Assembly: GCF_027568475.1 (NCBI RefSeq) | Contig: NZ_JANKZG010000006.1 | Location: 62,001-126,000 of the forward strand | Length of the DNA: 64,000 bases | From: Acinetobacter sp. HY1485 | GTDB lineage: Bacteria > Pseudomonadota > Gammaproteobacteria > Pseudomonadales > Moraxellaceae | Direction: 5' to 3' | Shown here: in pieces, positions 48,832-59,100 of the stretch | Layout: every line of letters starts with the position of its first letter | How positions within the stretch are numbered: the stretch's first letter is position 1 | The notes under the pieces: model-generated | What the model saw: the letters and a program-made list of their open reading frames with translations, nothing else | The model's database searches: none | What the model was told of the DNA's origin: nothing | Position numbers and translations under genes: made by a program

Positions 48832-49155
48832 TTAAATGTTTTCATCAATAAATGAAACAAGTTTAGAGCGGGGTACAGCACCCACTTGTTGTGCAACTAC
48901 TTCACCATTTTTGAAGAGTAAAAGTGCTGGAATATTACGAATATTATAGTTAACAGCTGTTTGCTCGCAGTTTGTTACATCTACTTTAACAATTTTTACT
49001 TTACCTTCGTATTCACGAGATAAATCTTCTAATACAGGAGCAATTGCTTTACATGGTCCGCACCAACCTGCCCAAAAATCAACGAGTACAGGCGTTTCAG
49101 ACTCTAGTACGTCTGTGTTGAAATCGTTATCTGTTGTATTCACAAGGTTTGACAT
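48832..49155 (-). CDS. trxA: Thioredoxin 1
   Basis: 107-residue thioredoxin with active site W31-C32-G33-P34-C35, FWAGWCGPCK. The cis-Pro segment is NIRNIPALLLFKNGE. Start ATG 49155 has the RBS GGAGC; a longer frame from 49200 is not needed. It is followed by rho, the same order as in E. coli. Supplies reducing power for disulfide reduction in the cytosol. Confidence 0.96.
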   Translation of the reverse strand: MSNLVNTTDNDFNTDVLESETPVLVDFWAGWCGPCKAIAPVLEDLSREYEGKVKIVKVDVTNCEQTAVNYNIRNIPALLLFKNGEVVAQQVGAVPRSKLVSFIDENI

Positions 49156-49346
49156 GTGTTTTGCTCCAATGTTGTTTCTTTGTATATTAGGGATAATCAT
49201 GCCATTTTCAAGCGCTGTTTGTATTTTAGAATTTTGTAGTCATTTGTCTAATGGGCTTTGCTGATATTTTTAATCGTTTCTATCAATTTACACTTTTTCA
49301 ATTTTTGGCTACTCTAGCAAACACATCTTTTTGAGTTTTATGCACA

Positions 49347-50867
49347 ATGTCTGACTTTCTGATTGATGAAGAATTGCTAGCAGCAATTGACATGGGGTCA
49401 AATAGTTTTCACTTAGCCATTGCTCGTGTGGATCATGGGGAAGTGAAAAAAGTCGTATCAATGTCGGAAAAAGTACAATTAGGTGCAGGATTAGACGAAA
49501 ATAAAAATTTAACGGAAGCCGCACAACAACGAGGATTAAGTTGTTTAGCACGTTTTGTTGGACGTTTAAGTTCTGTACAACCAACACGTTTGCGTATTGT
49601 TGCAACAAATGCACTGCGTCAGGCAAAAAATGGTCAAGAGTTTATTGAAAAAGCCGCAGAAATTTTACCTAAGCCCATTGAAATTATTGCAGGACGTGAA
49701 GAAGCACGTCTGATTTATTTAGGCGTTTCGCATACGATGGCAAATGGCGGCAAACGCTTAGTTGTTGATATTGGTGGTGGTTCTACTGAGTTTATTATTG
49801 GTGAAGAGTTTGAGCCGATTTACACTGAATCATTACAAATGGGCTGTGTCGCATTTACCAAGGCTTATTTTGCTGATGGTGATATTACGGTAAAAGCATT
49901 CAATAAAGCAGTTGTGGCAGCAACAAAAGAGCTTTCTGCAATTGCAACGCGTTATAAGGAAAAAGGTTGGGAAACCGTTGTAGGTTCAAGCGGTACAATC
50001 AAGGCATGTCGTCAACTATTGATTGGAATGGGTTTGAGTGATGAGCAAGAGTCTGTAACGCGTGAGGGTTTAGAAAAACTTAAAGACAAAATTTTAAAGT
50101 ATAAACACATTTCTGAATTGGATTTTTCGGGTTTAAAAGAAGATAGACGAGCAGTTTTGCCAGCTGGGTTGGCAATTTTGTACGCTATTTTTGAAACGAT
50201 GCAAATTGATCGCTTAACCTATTCTGATGGTGCATTGCGTGAAGGAGTGATGTACGACCTATTAGGGCGTTTTAAACATGAGGATATTCGTGACCGTAGT
50301 GTACAAGCATTGGTTGGGCGATATGGCGCAGATCTAAAACAAGCAGAGCGCGTGGTTAAAACTGCACAAAAGTTGTTTGATGATGTAGCAGAAAAGCTTA
50401 ATTTAACCAATGAAGACAGTGACTTACTGCGCCGTGCGGCCTATTTGCATGAGATTGGACTTGCGATTAGTCATGGGGGCTATCACCGTCATGGTGCATA
50501 TTTACTAGAACACTCAGACATTCCTGGTTTCTCACAAATTGATCAAAACTATTTATCGCACCTTGTTGGGCATCATCGTCGTAAAATTAAAAATGAAACA
50601 AAAGTAGACGTTTTAAAGAGTGCAAGTATTCGTTTAGTGTACTTATGTCTATTGTTACGACTTGCGGTTTTACTCAACCATAGCCGTAGTGATCAGATGC
50701 TTCCTGCCATTGAATTGCACGTGCTGAATGAGCAACAATGGCAGCTAAGTGTTTCTGGCGATGCGAAACAATGGCCATTACTGGTTGCAGATCTGCATGA
50801 TGAGCAAGCGCAATTTAGGCATTGGGACATTGATTTGATCATTCAGTCTGAAAAGTTTATCGATTAA
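49347..50867 (+). CDS. ppx: Exopolyphosphatase (Ppx/GppA family)
   Basis: 506 residues of the ASKHA-fold Ppx/GppA family. [16 protein letters not shown] and [16 protein letters not shown] are the two phosphate-binding loops, and [13 protein letters not shown] and [17 protein letters not shown] follow. The C-terminal half is HD-like ([25 protein letters not shown]), as in E. coli Ppx. The substrate, long-chain polyphosphate versus pppGpp, cannot be settled; Ppx is likelier by length. The stop overlaps accA by one base (TAATG). Confidence 0.92.
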   Translation: MSDFLIDEELLAAIDMGSNSFHLAIARVDHGEVKKVVSMSEKVQLGAGLDENKNLTEAAQQRGLSCLARFVGRLSSVQPTRLRIVATNALRQAKNGQEFIEKAAEILPKPIEIIAGREEARLIYLGVSHTMANGGKRLVVDIGGGSTEFIIGEEFEPIYTESLQMGCVAFTKAYFADGDITVKAFNKAVVAATKELSAIATRYKEKGWETVVGSSGTIKACRQLLIGMGLSDEQESVTREGLEKLKDKILKYKHISELDFSGLKEDRRAVLPAGLAILYAIFETMQIDRLTYSDGALREGVMYDLLGRFKHEDIRDRSVQALVGRYGADLKQAERVVKTAQKLFDDVAEKLNLTNEDSDLLRRAAYLHEIGLAISHGGYHRHGAYLLEHSDIPGFSQIDQNYLSHLVGHHRRKIKNETKVDVLKSASIRLVYLCLLLRLAVLLNHSRSDQMLPAIELHVLNEQQWQLSVSGDAKQWPLLVADLHDEQAQFRHWDIDLIIQSEKFID

Positions 50868-51712
50868 TGACGGATAATATTAGACCTATGAAAAATAAAT
50901 CTGCTCAATCTAAAGCGTGGAAAACTGTGCAAATTGCACGTCATTCTGACCGTCCACAGTTTTTAGACTATGCAAATGAGCTTTTTGACGATTTTGATAC
51001 CCTACATGGCGACCGTCTCTTTGGTGATGATGGTGCAATGATTGGTGGTTTGGCACGTTTTGAAGGACAACCTGTAATGGTTGTAGGTCAACACCGTGGT
51101 CGTTCAACGCGCGAACGTTTACATCATAACTTTGGGATGTGTAATCCTGAAGGTTATCGTAAATCACAGCGTTTACTTGATTTAGCAGAGCGTTTTAACC
51201 TACCTGTATTTACCTTTATTGATACGATGGGTGCATATCCAGGTGTAGGTGCAGAAGAACGTGGACAAGCAGAAGCAATTGCAACAAGTCTTGCACAGCT
51301 TTCTAGCTTAAAAGTACCTGTAATTGCAACAGTGCTTGGCGAAGGTGGTTCTGGTGGTGCGCTTGGAATTGGCGTGGCAGACCGTGTGATTATGCTTTCA
51401 CATAGTATTTATTCTGTTATTTCACCTGAAGGCTGTGCGTCTATTTTATGGAAAACGGCTGAAAAAGCAGAGCAAGCAAGTGAAGCGTTGGCTTTAACGG
51501 CTGAAAAACTCCATAAAATAGGAATTGTTGAACATATTGTAGATGAAGGTGAAGGTGCACACTTAGACCCTGAAACTGTGATGGATCGCTTACGTGAAGT
51601 ACTCAAGCAGAACCTTGCAGAGCTACAACAAATGGATGCTAATGAAAGATGCGAAGCACGTTACCAACGTTTAATGAAGTTTGGCAGCGACAATGTCGGT
51701 CTAGTATCTTAA
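50867..51712 (+). CDS. accA: Acetyl-CoA carboxylase carboxyltransferase subunit alpha, short form
   Basis: 281 residues, against 319 in E. coli. It lacks the N-terminal Leu/Glu coiled coil (about 40-50 residues) and begins in the region before [14 protein letters not shown]. The catalytic carboxyltransferase core is complete: [58 protein letters not shown] and [15 protein letters not shown]. The shortened form fits other Acinetobacter proteins. ATG at 50867 is coupled to the ppx stop; Met8 at 50888 is an alternative start. Its last 64 bases overlap tilS. Confidence 0.93.
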   Translation: MTDNIRPMKNKSAQSKAWKTVQIARHSDRPQFLDYANELFDDFDTLHGDRLFGDDGAMIGGLARFEGQPVMVVGQHRGRSTRERLHHNFGMCNPEGYRKSQRLLDLAERFNLPVFTFIDTMGAYPGVGAEERGQAEAIATSLAQLSSLKVPVIATVLGEGGSGGALGIGVADRVIMLSHSIYSVISPEGCASILWKTAEKAEQASEALALTAEKLHKIGIVEHIVDEGEGAHLDPETVMDRLREVLKQNLAELQQMDANERCEARYQRLMKFGSDNVGLVS

Positions 51713-52956
51713 GTGACGAAAAACAGTTTTTTTCAAAAAATACGTTTTTAGTTGCATGCAGTGGTGGTATGGATTCCATGCTACTACTGTGCTTATTGCA
51801 TTGCCTATTTCCGCAACGGGTACGGGCAATGTATGTCAATCATCAATTACAGCCTGATAACGAGGTATGGGCAACCTTTGTTCAGAATTTTTGTGAATGG
51901 CACAATATTCCTTACTTAATAAAAAAAGTGCAAGTTGCAAAAGGCAATTTAGAGGCTCAAGCGCGTCATGCACGTTTTAACGCATTTCAACAGACTATTT
52001 GCTCTGAGGAAATTTTAGTTTTAGCACATCATCAACAAGATCAAGCAGAAACATTTTTATTGCGCTTATTCTCTGGTGCAGGCGTGAATGGCTTAAAAGC
52101 TATGCAAAAAATTGCAGTTAAAGAAAATATAAAAATTTGGCGTCCGTTATTAGATGTACCTCGTGAAAAAATAGAGCAATGGATTAAACAAGATTCTATT
52201 CCTTATGTGACGGATCAAACTAATTTTGATGAGCATTATGATCGGGCATGGGCAAGGCATACGCTTTGGAATGTCATAAAACCACGTTTTCCAAAAATGC
52301 AAACAGCAATTACACGTACAGCTTTATTAATGCAAGATGCAGATGAAATTTTGTATGAAGTATTACAGCAAGATTTTAAGTGTTGTGGTAATGAAAATTC
52401 ACTTGATATTCAAGCTTTAAATGACCTAACACCTGCACGCCGTCGGCAATTACTCTCTTGGTGGTTGAAAACAGAGTATCGTCCAAGTTTAGATACAGTT
52501 GATCGGTTACAAAATGAAGTGATGTATGCACGAACAGATGCACAAGCTCAATTTTTTGTGAAACCCTTTTGGTATGTGCGTTATCAAGGCAAAATTTACC
52601 GTTTAACTGAGCAACAAAAAAAACCAAAACAGTATGAAATTGAGATATTTGATTGCCAAAATATTGTGTTAAATCAAAAATATGGGTTAAACAAAGATCT
52701 TCTTAAGGAAAGTTTGATGTTATATCCTCGCATAGGTGGCGAACGTGTGCATCTACATGGCAGAGTAGGAACGTGGCCACTGAAAAAAGCTATTCAAGAA
52801 GCTCAAATTTTTCCTTGGCAGCGTGATCAGATTCAAATTTTAAAGAAAGAAGATGTTATTCTAGGCATAATTACACCGCAAGGTTTTTGGTTAGCACAAT
52901 CAGATTATTGTGTACCCAACGGGTGGTTACCCAAATTAGATGGAGTCAGTGTATGA
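51649..52956 (+). CDS. tilS: tRNA(Ile)-lysidine synthase
   Basis: 435-residue ATP-dependent enzyme that makes lysidine at C34 of the CAU-anticodon Ile tRNA. P-loop [10 protein letters not shown] (SGGxDS motif), [25 protein letters not shown] and the later [12 protein letters not shown] are diagnostic. The C-terminal substrate-binding part ends with [19 protein letters not shown] 51649 lies 64 bases inside accA and is needed for the N-terminal residues [12 protein letters not shown]. The stop overlaps proC by 4 bases. Confidence 0.93.
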   Translation: MRSTLPTFNEVWQRQCRSSILSDEKQFFSKNTFLVACSGGMDSMLLLCLLHCLFPQRVRAMYVNHQLQPDNEVWATFVQNFCEWHNIPYLIKKVQVAKGNLEAQARHARFNAFQQTICSEEILVLAHHQQDQAETFLLRLFSGAGVNGLKAMQKIAVKENIKIWRPLLDVPREKIEQWIKQDSIPYVTDQTNFDEHYDRAWARHTLWNVIKPRFPKMQTAITRTALLMQDADEILYEVLQQDFKCCGNENSLDIQALNDLTPARRRQLLSWWLKTEYRPSLDTVDRLQNEVMYARTDAQAQFFVKPFWYVRYQGKIYRLTEQQKKPKQYEIEIFDCQNIVLNQKYGLNKDLLKESLMLYPRIGGERVHLHGRVGTWPLKKAIQEAQIFPWQRDQIQILKKEDVILGIITPQGFWLAQSDYCVPNGWLPKLDGVSV

Positions 52957-53777
52957 GTTTAGCGTGTAAAGTTTGTTTTATTGGTGCAGGTAATATGGCA
53001 CAAGCCCTGATTGGTGGGCTAATTGCACAAGGTGTGGCACCTGAAAATATCATTGCAGCAGCACCTTCAGAAAAAACACGTCAACGCTTGGCTGAGCAAG
53101 GACTTCAAACATTTGCTGATAATGCAGAGGCAGTAGAGCAAGCAGACGTGGTCATTTTATCTGTTAAGCCACAAATCTTACCGATTGCACTTGCATCACT
53201 ACAAGGTAAGCTGGATAACAAGCTTCTGATTTCTGTGATTGCAGGAGCAAAAGTAGAAACGATTGCGAAGCTTGCACAAACCGCCCGTATTGTACGTGTA
53301 ATGCCAAATACACCTGCCTTAGTACAGGCAGGTGCGCATGGATTGTATGCTACAGATGCTGTTAATCAGGCAGATCGTGAATTAGCAACACAAATTATTG
53401 AAGCGACAGGTATGGGTATTTGGGTGAATGCAGAAGACCAAATTGATGCGGTGACTGCTGTTTCAGGCTCAGGTCCTGCTTATTTTTTCTATATGATGGA
53501 CAGTATGATCCGTGCAGGGAAAAATTTAGGTTTAGATGAAGAAACGGCAAAGCAATTAACCTTACAAACCGCATTAGGTGCTGCTCAAATGGCAATCAAT
53601 AGTGATTTGTCTCCTGCTGAACTTCGTAAAAATGTAACCTCACCTAATGGTACAACACAAGCAGCGTTAGAAGTGTTTGACCGCATGCATATTTCACAAA
53701 ATATTCAGGTAGCATTGGCGGCTGCAAAGAAACGTAGCCAAGAACTTGCACAAGAATTTAGCGATAAAACGATTTAA
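52953..53777 (+). CDS. proC: Pyrroline-5-carboxylate reductase
   Basis: 274-residue NAD(P)H enzyme for the last step of proline synthesis. Rossmann motif CFIGAGNMAQALIGGL, VKPQ, RVMPNTPALVQAGAHGLYA, and the C-terminal signature VTAVSGSGPAYFFYMMDSMIRAG followed by TSPNGTTQAALEVF. ATG 52953 is coupled to the tilS stop and has the RBS TGGAG. An earlier in-frame start at 52887 lies inside tilS and is rejected. Confidence 0.96.
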   Translation: MSLACKVCFIGAGNMAQALIGGLIAQGVAPENIIAAAPSEKTRQRLAEQGLQTFADNAEAVEQADVVILSVKPQILPIALASLQGKLDNKLLISVIAGAKVETIAKLAQTARIVRVMPNTPALVQAGAHGLYATDAVNQADRELATQIIEATGMGIWVNAEDQIDAVTAVSGSGPAYFFYMMDSMIRAGKNLGLDEETAKQLTLQTALGAAQMAINSDLSPAELRKNVTSPNGTTQAALEVFDRMHISQNIQVALAAAKKRSQELAQEFSDKTI

Positions 53778-53786
53778 GGAATCTAT

Positions 53787-54359
53787 ATGGTTGAAAATAC
53801 CGTCACGCCTGTTTTTGATATTGTCATTAATGTGGCTATCTTATTGGTATTCTTTAGATTTTTAATGCAACTTGCGATGGTTAATCCATACAACCCTGTT
53901 GTGTTATCCACAATGAAGTCCACAAAAATTGTGGATATCTTTGGAAGAATTTTTCCAACACTTGGCAAGGGGCGAGTGAATTTAGCAGCACTGATTTTGC
54001 TTGTGGTGTTGTGCTTGCTTAAAAACTTTGGTGATATGTATTTAAACGGAATACCGCCAAGTAGCGCAGTGTATTTGTTGTTATACACATTTATAACCAT
54101 GATTCAGTCACTAATCACAATTTGCCGTTATTTAATTTTTGGTTCAATTATTGTGAGCTGGATTATTATGTTAACGCAATCTCGTTCGCCCTATATTGAA
54201 GTGGTTCAAGAACTTGCAGAACCATTACTTGCACCGTTTCGCCGTATTTTTCCAAATATGGGGATGATTGATTTATCACCTATTTTGGCATTCTTAGCGC
54301 TATATATTGCAGAAGTGTTAATGAATGAAGTTGCGCGTGTATTGCTGACAGGATTTTAA
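53787..54359 (+). CDS. YggT-family membrane protein
   Basis: 190-residue inner-membrane protein with two YggT units (about residues 8-90 and 100-185), each with two TM helices and the RI-F-P family segment (GRIFPTLGKGRVNLAALILL and FRRIFPNMGMIDLSPILAFL). Family role is linked to cell division or membrane maturation but not settled. It follows proC by 9 bases, a frequent neighbourhood. Convergent 4-base overlap with the next gene. Confidence 0.88.
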   Translation: MVENTVTPVFDIVINVAILLVFFRFLMQLAMVNPYNPVVLSTMKSTKIVDIFGRIFPTLGKGRVNLAALILLVVLCLLKNFGDMYLNGIPPSSAVYLLLYTFITMIQSLITICRYLIFGSIIVSWIIMLTQSRSPYIEVVQELAEPLLAPFRRIFPNMGMIDLSPILAFLALYIAEVLMNEVARVLLTGF

Positions 54360-54979
54360 AGAATTCTGTAAATTGCCATAAAGTGTAACCCTGCACCCAA
54401 TAAAACAAAAACATGCCAAATTACATGGGTGTAGGGAATTTTCTTCAGTGCGTAAAAGATAGCGCCTACGCTATAAGCAATACCACCCCATACCACGTAC
54501 TTGAAAGATATTTCTGGCAAATAGTGTTTCATATCATCAAAAATGAGAATAGCAAACCAGCCCATTATTAAATAAGCAATAAGAGAAATTTTCTGAAAAC
54601 GATGTGCAAAACCTAATTTAAAAACGGTACCAATAGCAGTAATGACCCAAAGGGCAATAAGTAAATAATGTGCTTGAGCTGTTGGAATAGAAATCCATAA
54701 AAAAGGGGTATATGTGCCTGCAATTAAGTAATAAATGGCAGTATGGTCTAATTTTTTATAAAGCCGTCTTTTGGCAGTTGTTTTTGCAAAATGATAAAGT
54801 GTTGATCCACCTAAAACAAACAGTAGTCCAAAGCAATATACCCATAAGCTAAGCCATTGGCCTGTAGGTAGATAAATTCCTTTTAAAATTAAAATGATAC
54901 TTGAAAATAAAGCAACTATAAAACCTACACCGTGCGTGAGGACATTTAAGCGTTCTTCATTGTCATGGTAGTCAGTCAT
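54356..54979 (-). CDS. Hemolysin III / YqfA family membrane protein (PAQR superfamily)
   Basis: 207 residues with seven TM helices. The family features NVLTHGVGFIVAL, GGSTLYHFAKT, KLDHTAIYYLIAGTYTPFLW and the C-terminal HVIWHVFVLLGAGLHF include the Ser/His/Asp/His residues that form a zinc site in PAQR proteins. Haemolytic activity has been shown for few members, and the physiological role is unknown. Single gene on the minus strand. Confidence 0.9.
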   Translation of the reverse strand: MTDYHDNEERLNVLTHGVGFIVALFSSIILILKGIYLPTGQWLSLWVYCFGLLFVLGGSTLYHFAKTTAKRRLYKKLDHTAIYYLIAGTYTPFLWISIPTAQAHYLLIALWVITAIGTVFKLGFAHRFQKISLIAYLIMGWFAILIFDDMKHYLPEISFKYVVWGGIAYSVGAIFYALKKIPYTHVIWHVFVLLGAGLHFMAIYRIL

Positions 54980-55079
54980 AAAAGATCTTTAATTAAAAAT
55001 ACACTTGTATATTAATTCAATTTTGCTTTTAAAGTAAGAAGATTTAAAATGGATTTGTAAATTTATTTAGGTTGCTCGC

Positions 55080-56270
55080 ATGTCGCATTATCACGAATTT
55101 TTAGCCATTTTGACTCAATCCCTTACAAGCCAAACATTTCAGCGTATTATTTTTAGTCAGTATCAAGGAGAAGAGGCAGAATTAGAGAAAATTACTTGCA
55201 GACCTATAATGTTACAAGATCAACTAAAAATAAGTTTTGTATATCGTTATAAAACTCAGGATATTACAAAAAATTATGCTATTGATGATGCTTTAAGTGA
55301 AATGCAAAGCCGATTAGAAGACTGTAAACAAATAAATTTATGGCTAAGTAGTGAAGAAGTACAATTAAAACGTAATAAGAAGCGCACAACATTGACCACG
55401 CAAAAAGTTAAAACAATGCAAGTCGAGCAAACACATAATCGTGAAAAACAGCGTTATGTTGATCAACAACAACCATTTTTACAGGATTTAGGTATTACAG
55501 ACCAAAAAGCACAACTGATACCCACAATGGCAAGAAAATGGAAACAAATTAATAAATTTATCGAAATTTTTGCCAGTGCTGTAACTCAGATTCCTCAAAA
55601 ATCTGAACAGTTACATGTGGTCGATTTTGGTTCTGGTAAAGGTTATTTAACCTTTGCAATGTATGACTATTTACAACAACAGCAGTTAAAACCTTATATT
55701 ACAGGGGTTGAGCTTCGAGAAAATTTAGTTGAATTTTGCCAAAATATTGCTCAAAAAAATGACTTCAATTCGCTTGAATTTTTTAAGGGCGATGTTCGTA
55801 CTTATCAGCCACAAGCCTTAGACGTGATGGTGGCATTACATGCATGCGATATTGCAACAGATTTTGCAATTCATTGTGGGATCCGTTTAGATGCATCTAT
55901 GATTATGTGTGCGCCATGTTGTCATAAAGAGTTGCGACCACAGCTTAAAAGTCCTGAAGTTTTAGCACCAATGTTGAGCTATGGTATTCATCAAGGGCAA
56001 CAAGCAGAGATGATTACTGATACGATTCGTGCAATGTTATTAAATGCTTATGGTTATGAAACAAAAGTTTTTGAGTTTGTGGCACTTGAGCATACCAGTA
56101 AAAATAAAATGATTTTGGCAATTAAACGTAAAAATGTGACCGTACCTGATGCCAAGATTATGCAACAGATTAAAGAGCTTAAAGCATTGTATGGAATTAA
56201 AACACATAGTTTAGAGCGTTTGTTGTTAGATGAAACTGTAGACAATGAAAAACTAGGTTGCCGTTGTTAA
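55080..56270 (+). CDS. SAM-dependent methyltransferase domain protein
   Basis: 396 residues. The N-terminal half (residues 1-150) is unassigned. The C-terminal half is a class I methyltransferase (PF13679 type). VVDFGSGKGYLTFAMYDYL (about residues 181-199) is motif I, GVELRENLVEFC is motif II, and LHACDIATDFAIHCG and CAPCCHKELRP follow. Proteins of this architecture exist in many bacteria and eukaryotes (METTL25-like); the substrate is not known to me. ATG 55080 lacks a clear RBS. A strong terminator follows. Confidence 0.82.
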   Translation: MSHYHEFLAILTQSLTSQTFQRIIFSQYQGEEAELEKITCRPIMLQDQLKISFVYRYKTQDITKNYAIDDALSEMQSRLEDCKQINLWLSSEEVQLKRNKKRTTLTTQKVKTMQVEQTHNREKQRYVDQQQPFLQDLGITDQKAQLIPTMARKWKQINKFIEIFASAVTQIPQKSEQLHVVDFGSGKGYLTFAMYDYLQQQQLKPYITGVELRENLVEFCQNIAQKNDFNSLEFFKGDVRTYQPQALDVMVALHACDIATDFAIHCGIRLDASMIMCAPCCHKELRPQLKSPEVLAPMLSYGIHQGQQAEMITDTIRAMLLNAYGYETKVFEFVALEHTSKNKMILAIKRKNVTVPDAKIMQQIKELKALYGIKTHSLERLLLDETVDNEKLGCRC

Positions 56271-56297
56271 AAAAAAGCCCCTTTTAAGGGGCTGTTT
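56271..56297. terminator. Bidirectional terminator between the methyltransferase and AraC genes
   Basis: GCCCCTT-TT-AAGGGGC (56277-56292) with six A before and a G-TTTTT run after it. Confidence 0.88.
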
Positions 56298-57338
56298 TTA
56301 TAGACTGCCGTGTAGTTGGCGATATAGTCCCGGGGTAACACCCGTCCATTTTTTAAATGCACGATGAAACGTACTGGTTTCGCTAAAGCCCACTTGTTGT
56401 GCCACATCTTCAAGGGTTAAGCGTGGTTGTAATAATAAGTGAATAGCAGCATCGCGACGTAGTGCATCTTTAACCCCTTGATAGCTTTTACCTTCTGAGG
56501 CTAAACGACGACGTAATGTTTGTGGTGATAAATAAAGCATAGATGCTACATCGTTAAGCGTTGGCATTTCTTCGCCAATATGACTTTTTAATACATCACG
56601 AATACGAGAAGTTAAAGAGTTAGTATTTTTAAAGTTAACAAGAAGCTGAGCAGGCGCGCTTTTCAAGAACTCTTCTAAAGTCGCTTCTGTTTGACGAATA
56701 GGCAGGTCTAAATAATCGACTGCAAAAATAACTTCTGTACGATTTGCATCAAATTGCATGACAGGTGCAAAAAATAGGGCATCGTATTCATCGGCTTGTT
56801 CTGGACGTGGGTATTCAAAGTTTACACGTTCTAAAGGAATACGACGATCAATTAACCAAGATGCTAATCCATGCCAAATCATGAGCATACTTTCGGTCAT
56901 AAAATGATTAGGATCATCTTTGAGTGGAATATGAGGGATAAAGCGTGCTTCATGTTTATCACGTTCTACATGCACAAACCAATCATCCCCAAACAAGCGA
57001 TAAAATTGAACTGAGCGTTCTAACGCTTCACCTAATGTTTTAGCATGAATAATAAACTGGCACATAATGGCAAAAGAACCCAAACGCCGTGGTTGACTCG
57101 AAAAACCAGCATGTTCGTCTTGCGTTACCATCCACAACATTTTGACAAAACGCGTATATTGCTCTGGCGAAATACGTGCTTTGGGCTGATTGAGTAATTC
57201 TGCTTCAATACCAACGTGTGATAAAAGAGTATCAACATCCATACCGAGTTTCTTGACGCCTGCAAGGGCTGCATTGACAAAATAGATGCTAATGGTATCT
57301 CGGCTAACGTTGAGACCTTCTACAGCTTTAATATTCAC
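56298..57338 (-). CDS. AraC-family transcriptional regulator
   Basis: 346 residues. An N-terminal arabinose-binding-like domain (PF12625 type, about residues 20-210, YTRFVKMLWMVTQDEHAGF) is linked to a C-terminal double helix-turn-helix (about 245-342). The latter contains DVASMLYLSPQTLRRRLASEGKSYQ and EDVAQQVGFSETSTFHRAFKKWTGVTPG. Targets unknown; it is divergent from the oprB porin gene with 369 bases between. Regulation of fatty-acid or lipid-related genes is common in this subfamily (OruR/FadR-like), but not shown here. Confidence 0.88.
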   Translation of the reverse strand: MNIKAVEGLNVSRDTISIYFVNAALAGVKKLGMDVDTLLSHVGIEAELLNQPKARISPEQYTRFVKMLWMVTQDEHAGFSSQPRRLGSFAIMCQFIIHAKTLGEALERSVQFYRLFGDDWFVHVERDKHEARFIPHIPLKDDPNHFMTESMLMIWHGLASWLIDRRIPLERVNFEYPRPEQADEYDALFFAPVMQFDANRTEVIFAVDYLDLPIRQTEATLEEFLKSAPAQLLVNFKNTNSLTSRIRDVLKSHIGEEMPTLNDVASMLYLSPQTLRRRLASEGKSYQGVKDALRRDAAIHLLLQPRLTLEDVAQQVGFSETSTFHRAFKKWTGVTPGLYRQLHGSL

Positions 57339-57707
57339 AAATAATTGACCTAATTAATGATGTTAAAATTATCTAAGTAATAAAGGGGTACTGTAAAGAC
57401 TCAAATTAGATTAAGTGCTTGGGAATAGTACAGTAGTAAAATGAAATATCTATTAAAGAAATTTATTATATAACAAAGTGTATTCATATTTTTGTAACAA
57501 ATTATTTCAAATTTGCTAAAATTCAATTTTCTACTAAGCATTAAGTTATTGTTATATCTATATATATTTTAGATTATTTACCTCAATGTATATTGAGTAA
57601 GCAAAATATGATTGGTCAGTAAGTTGTTAACAAAATCTTCGATTTTTTTTACAAAAATAATAGTATTCTAACAACTTAAACAAAACAACAAACAAAGGTT
57701 AAGAAAG
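57339..57707. other. Divergent regulatory region between araC-type gene and oprB
   Basis: 369 AT-rich bases without a gene. A 9-base inverted repeat AAGTTGTTA (57621-57629) / TAACAACTT (57669-57677), arms 39 bases apart, flanks the AT-rich block where the oprB promoter should lie. Its RBS (AAGAAAG) precedes ATG 57708. Confidence 0.55.
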
Positions 57708-58934
57708 ATGGGAAAGAATCCGTTTGTCTTTCGTTTATTATGCGTTGCTGCGACAATTGGATTGTCTCAAACGCATGCCGCACAAGCATTTGATCCAAAT
57801 AGTCCATACATGTTGGGCGATTGGAATGGTGAGCGTACTGCACTTAAAGAAAAAGGCTACGACTTTACTATGGCCTATACAGGTGAACTTGGCAATGTTT
57901 TGCATTCTAAGGATACCTCAGGACATGATACAGAATATGCAGGACAACTTACATTTGGTGCTAACTTTGATTTAGAGAAAATTCTAGGTTGGGCAGATAC
58001 AGAAGCACAAATCACGGTTACAGAACGTCATGGACGTAACGTAACAAATGAGTCTGATGCATTAAATGGCCAACTCAGCTCTGCACAAGAAGTGTGGGGA
58101 CGAGGGCAAACTTGGCGACTTACCGATTTTTGGATTAAAAAGAAATTTTTAGATGAAAAATTAGACATAAAAGTGGGTCGCTATGGTGTAGCAGAGGAGT
58201 TTAATAGCTTTGCTTGTGATTTCCAAAATTTAGCGCTATGTGGCTCTCAAATGGGAAATTGGTCTGGTGACCAATGGTATAACTGGCCAGTTAGCCAATG
58301 GGCAATGCGTGTGAAATATAATCTTACACCTGAATTATTTGTTCAAACAGGCGGTTTTGAATATAATCCTGAAAATTTAGAACGCGGTAAAGGTTTTAAT
58401 TTAAGTACAGATGGCTCTCATGGGGCAATCGTGCCAACAGAAATTGTATGGTTACCTAAGTTCACAGCACAAAATTTGCCCGGTCAGTATCGTATAGGGT
58501 ATTTTTATAGTACAGCAGATATTCCAAAACTTGATGATCCTAGTCAAACAGGGCATCGCCATGGTGGTTGGATATCAATTAAACAGCAGTTAACTGCACA
58601 TCAAGACGATGCATCAAGAGGTTTAACAGGCTCTATTAATGCAGTTTTCTTTGATCAAGCAACAAACAATGTCTCTGACATGCAGAATGTTGCATTGAGT
58701 TATAAAGGGATTGCTGATGCACGTCCGCAAGATGAAATTGCTGTGGGACTTGGTCGTATTCATAAAGGTCGTGATGGTTTTGGTAGTGAATATGATGCTG
58801 AAATTTATTACGGCTTACAAGCAACGAATTGGCTGACAGTCCGTCCTAATGTGCAATATGTTCGTCATATTGGTGCAGAAAAAGATGGTAATAATGCTTG
58901 GGTGGGTGGAGTTAAGTTTATTACTGCCTTCTAA
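57708..58934 (+). CDS. oprB: OprB-family carbohydrate-selective porin
   Basis: 408 residues. Signal peptide MGKNPFVFRLLCVAATIGLS...AQA, cleaved near residue 27, then MLGDWNGERTALKEKGYDF, the typical OprB start. The rest is a 16-strand beta-barrel-like sequence with alternating residues and aromatic belts, ending with a C-terminal Phe (GGVKFITAF), the outer membrane sorting signal. It is expected to admit glucose and related sugars to the periplasm, and precedes the glucose dehydrogenase gene by 166 bases. Confidence 0.93.
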   Translation: MGKNPFVFRLLCVAATIGLSQTHAAQAFDPNSPYMLGDWNGERTALKEKGYDFTMAYTGELGNVLHSKDTSGHDTEYAGQLTFGANFDLEKILGWADTEAQITVTERHGRNVTNESDALNGQLSSAQEVWGRGQTWRLTDFWIKKKFLDEKLDIKVGRYGVAEEFNSFACDFQNLALCGSQMGNWSGDQWYNWPVSQWAMRVKYNLTPELFVQTGGFEYNPENLERGKGFNLSTDGSHGAIVPTEIVWLPKFTAQNLPGQYRIGYFYSTADIPKLDDPSQTGHRHGGWISIKQQLTAHQDDASRGLTGSINAVFFDQATNNVSDMQNVALSYKGIADARPQDEIAVGLGRIHKGRDGFGSEYDAEIYYGLQATNWLTVRPNVQYVRHIGAEKDGNNAWVGGVKFITAF

Positions 58935-58950
58935 GCATACTTTCATTGTG

Positions 58951-58980
58951 CCCTTAAATTCGGCTGTTTAAGGGTATTTC
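58951..58980 (+). terminator. Hairpin between oprB and gcd
   Basis: CCCTTAAA-TTCGGCTG-TTTAAGGG (58951-58974), followed by TATTTCTTT. An 8-bp stem with a poor T-tract, so a leaky terminator or RNA-processing site is likely, with partial oprB-gcd read-through. Confidence 0.6.
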
Positions 58981-59100
58981 TTTAATGACGTTTGCAAATG
59001 CCTACTCCATTTTGAGTGGGCTTAACGTTTTTTATTTGAGTGGGTTTAGTTCAAGGATGTGATCCTGTTTTAGGGCTAACCCGAATATTTAGAGGTGATT

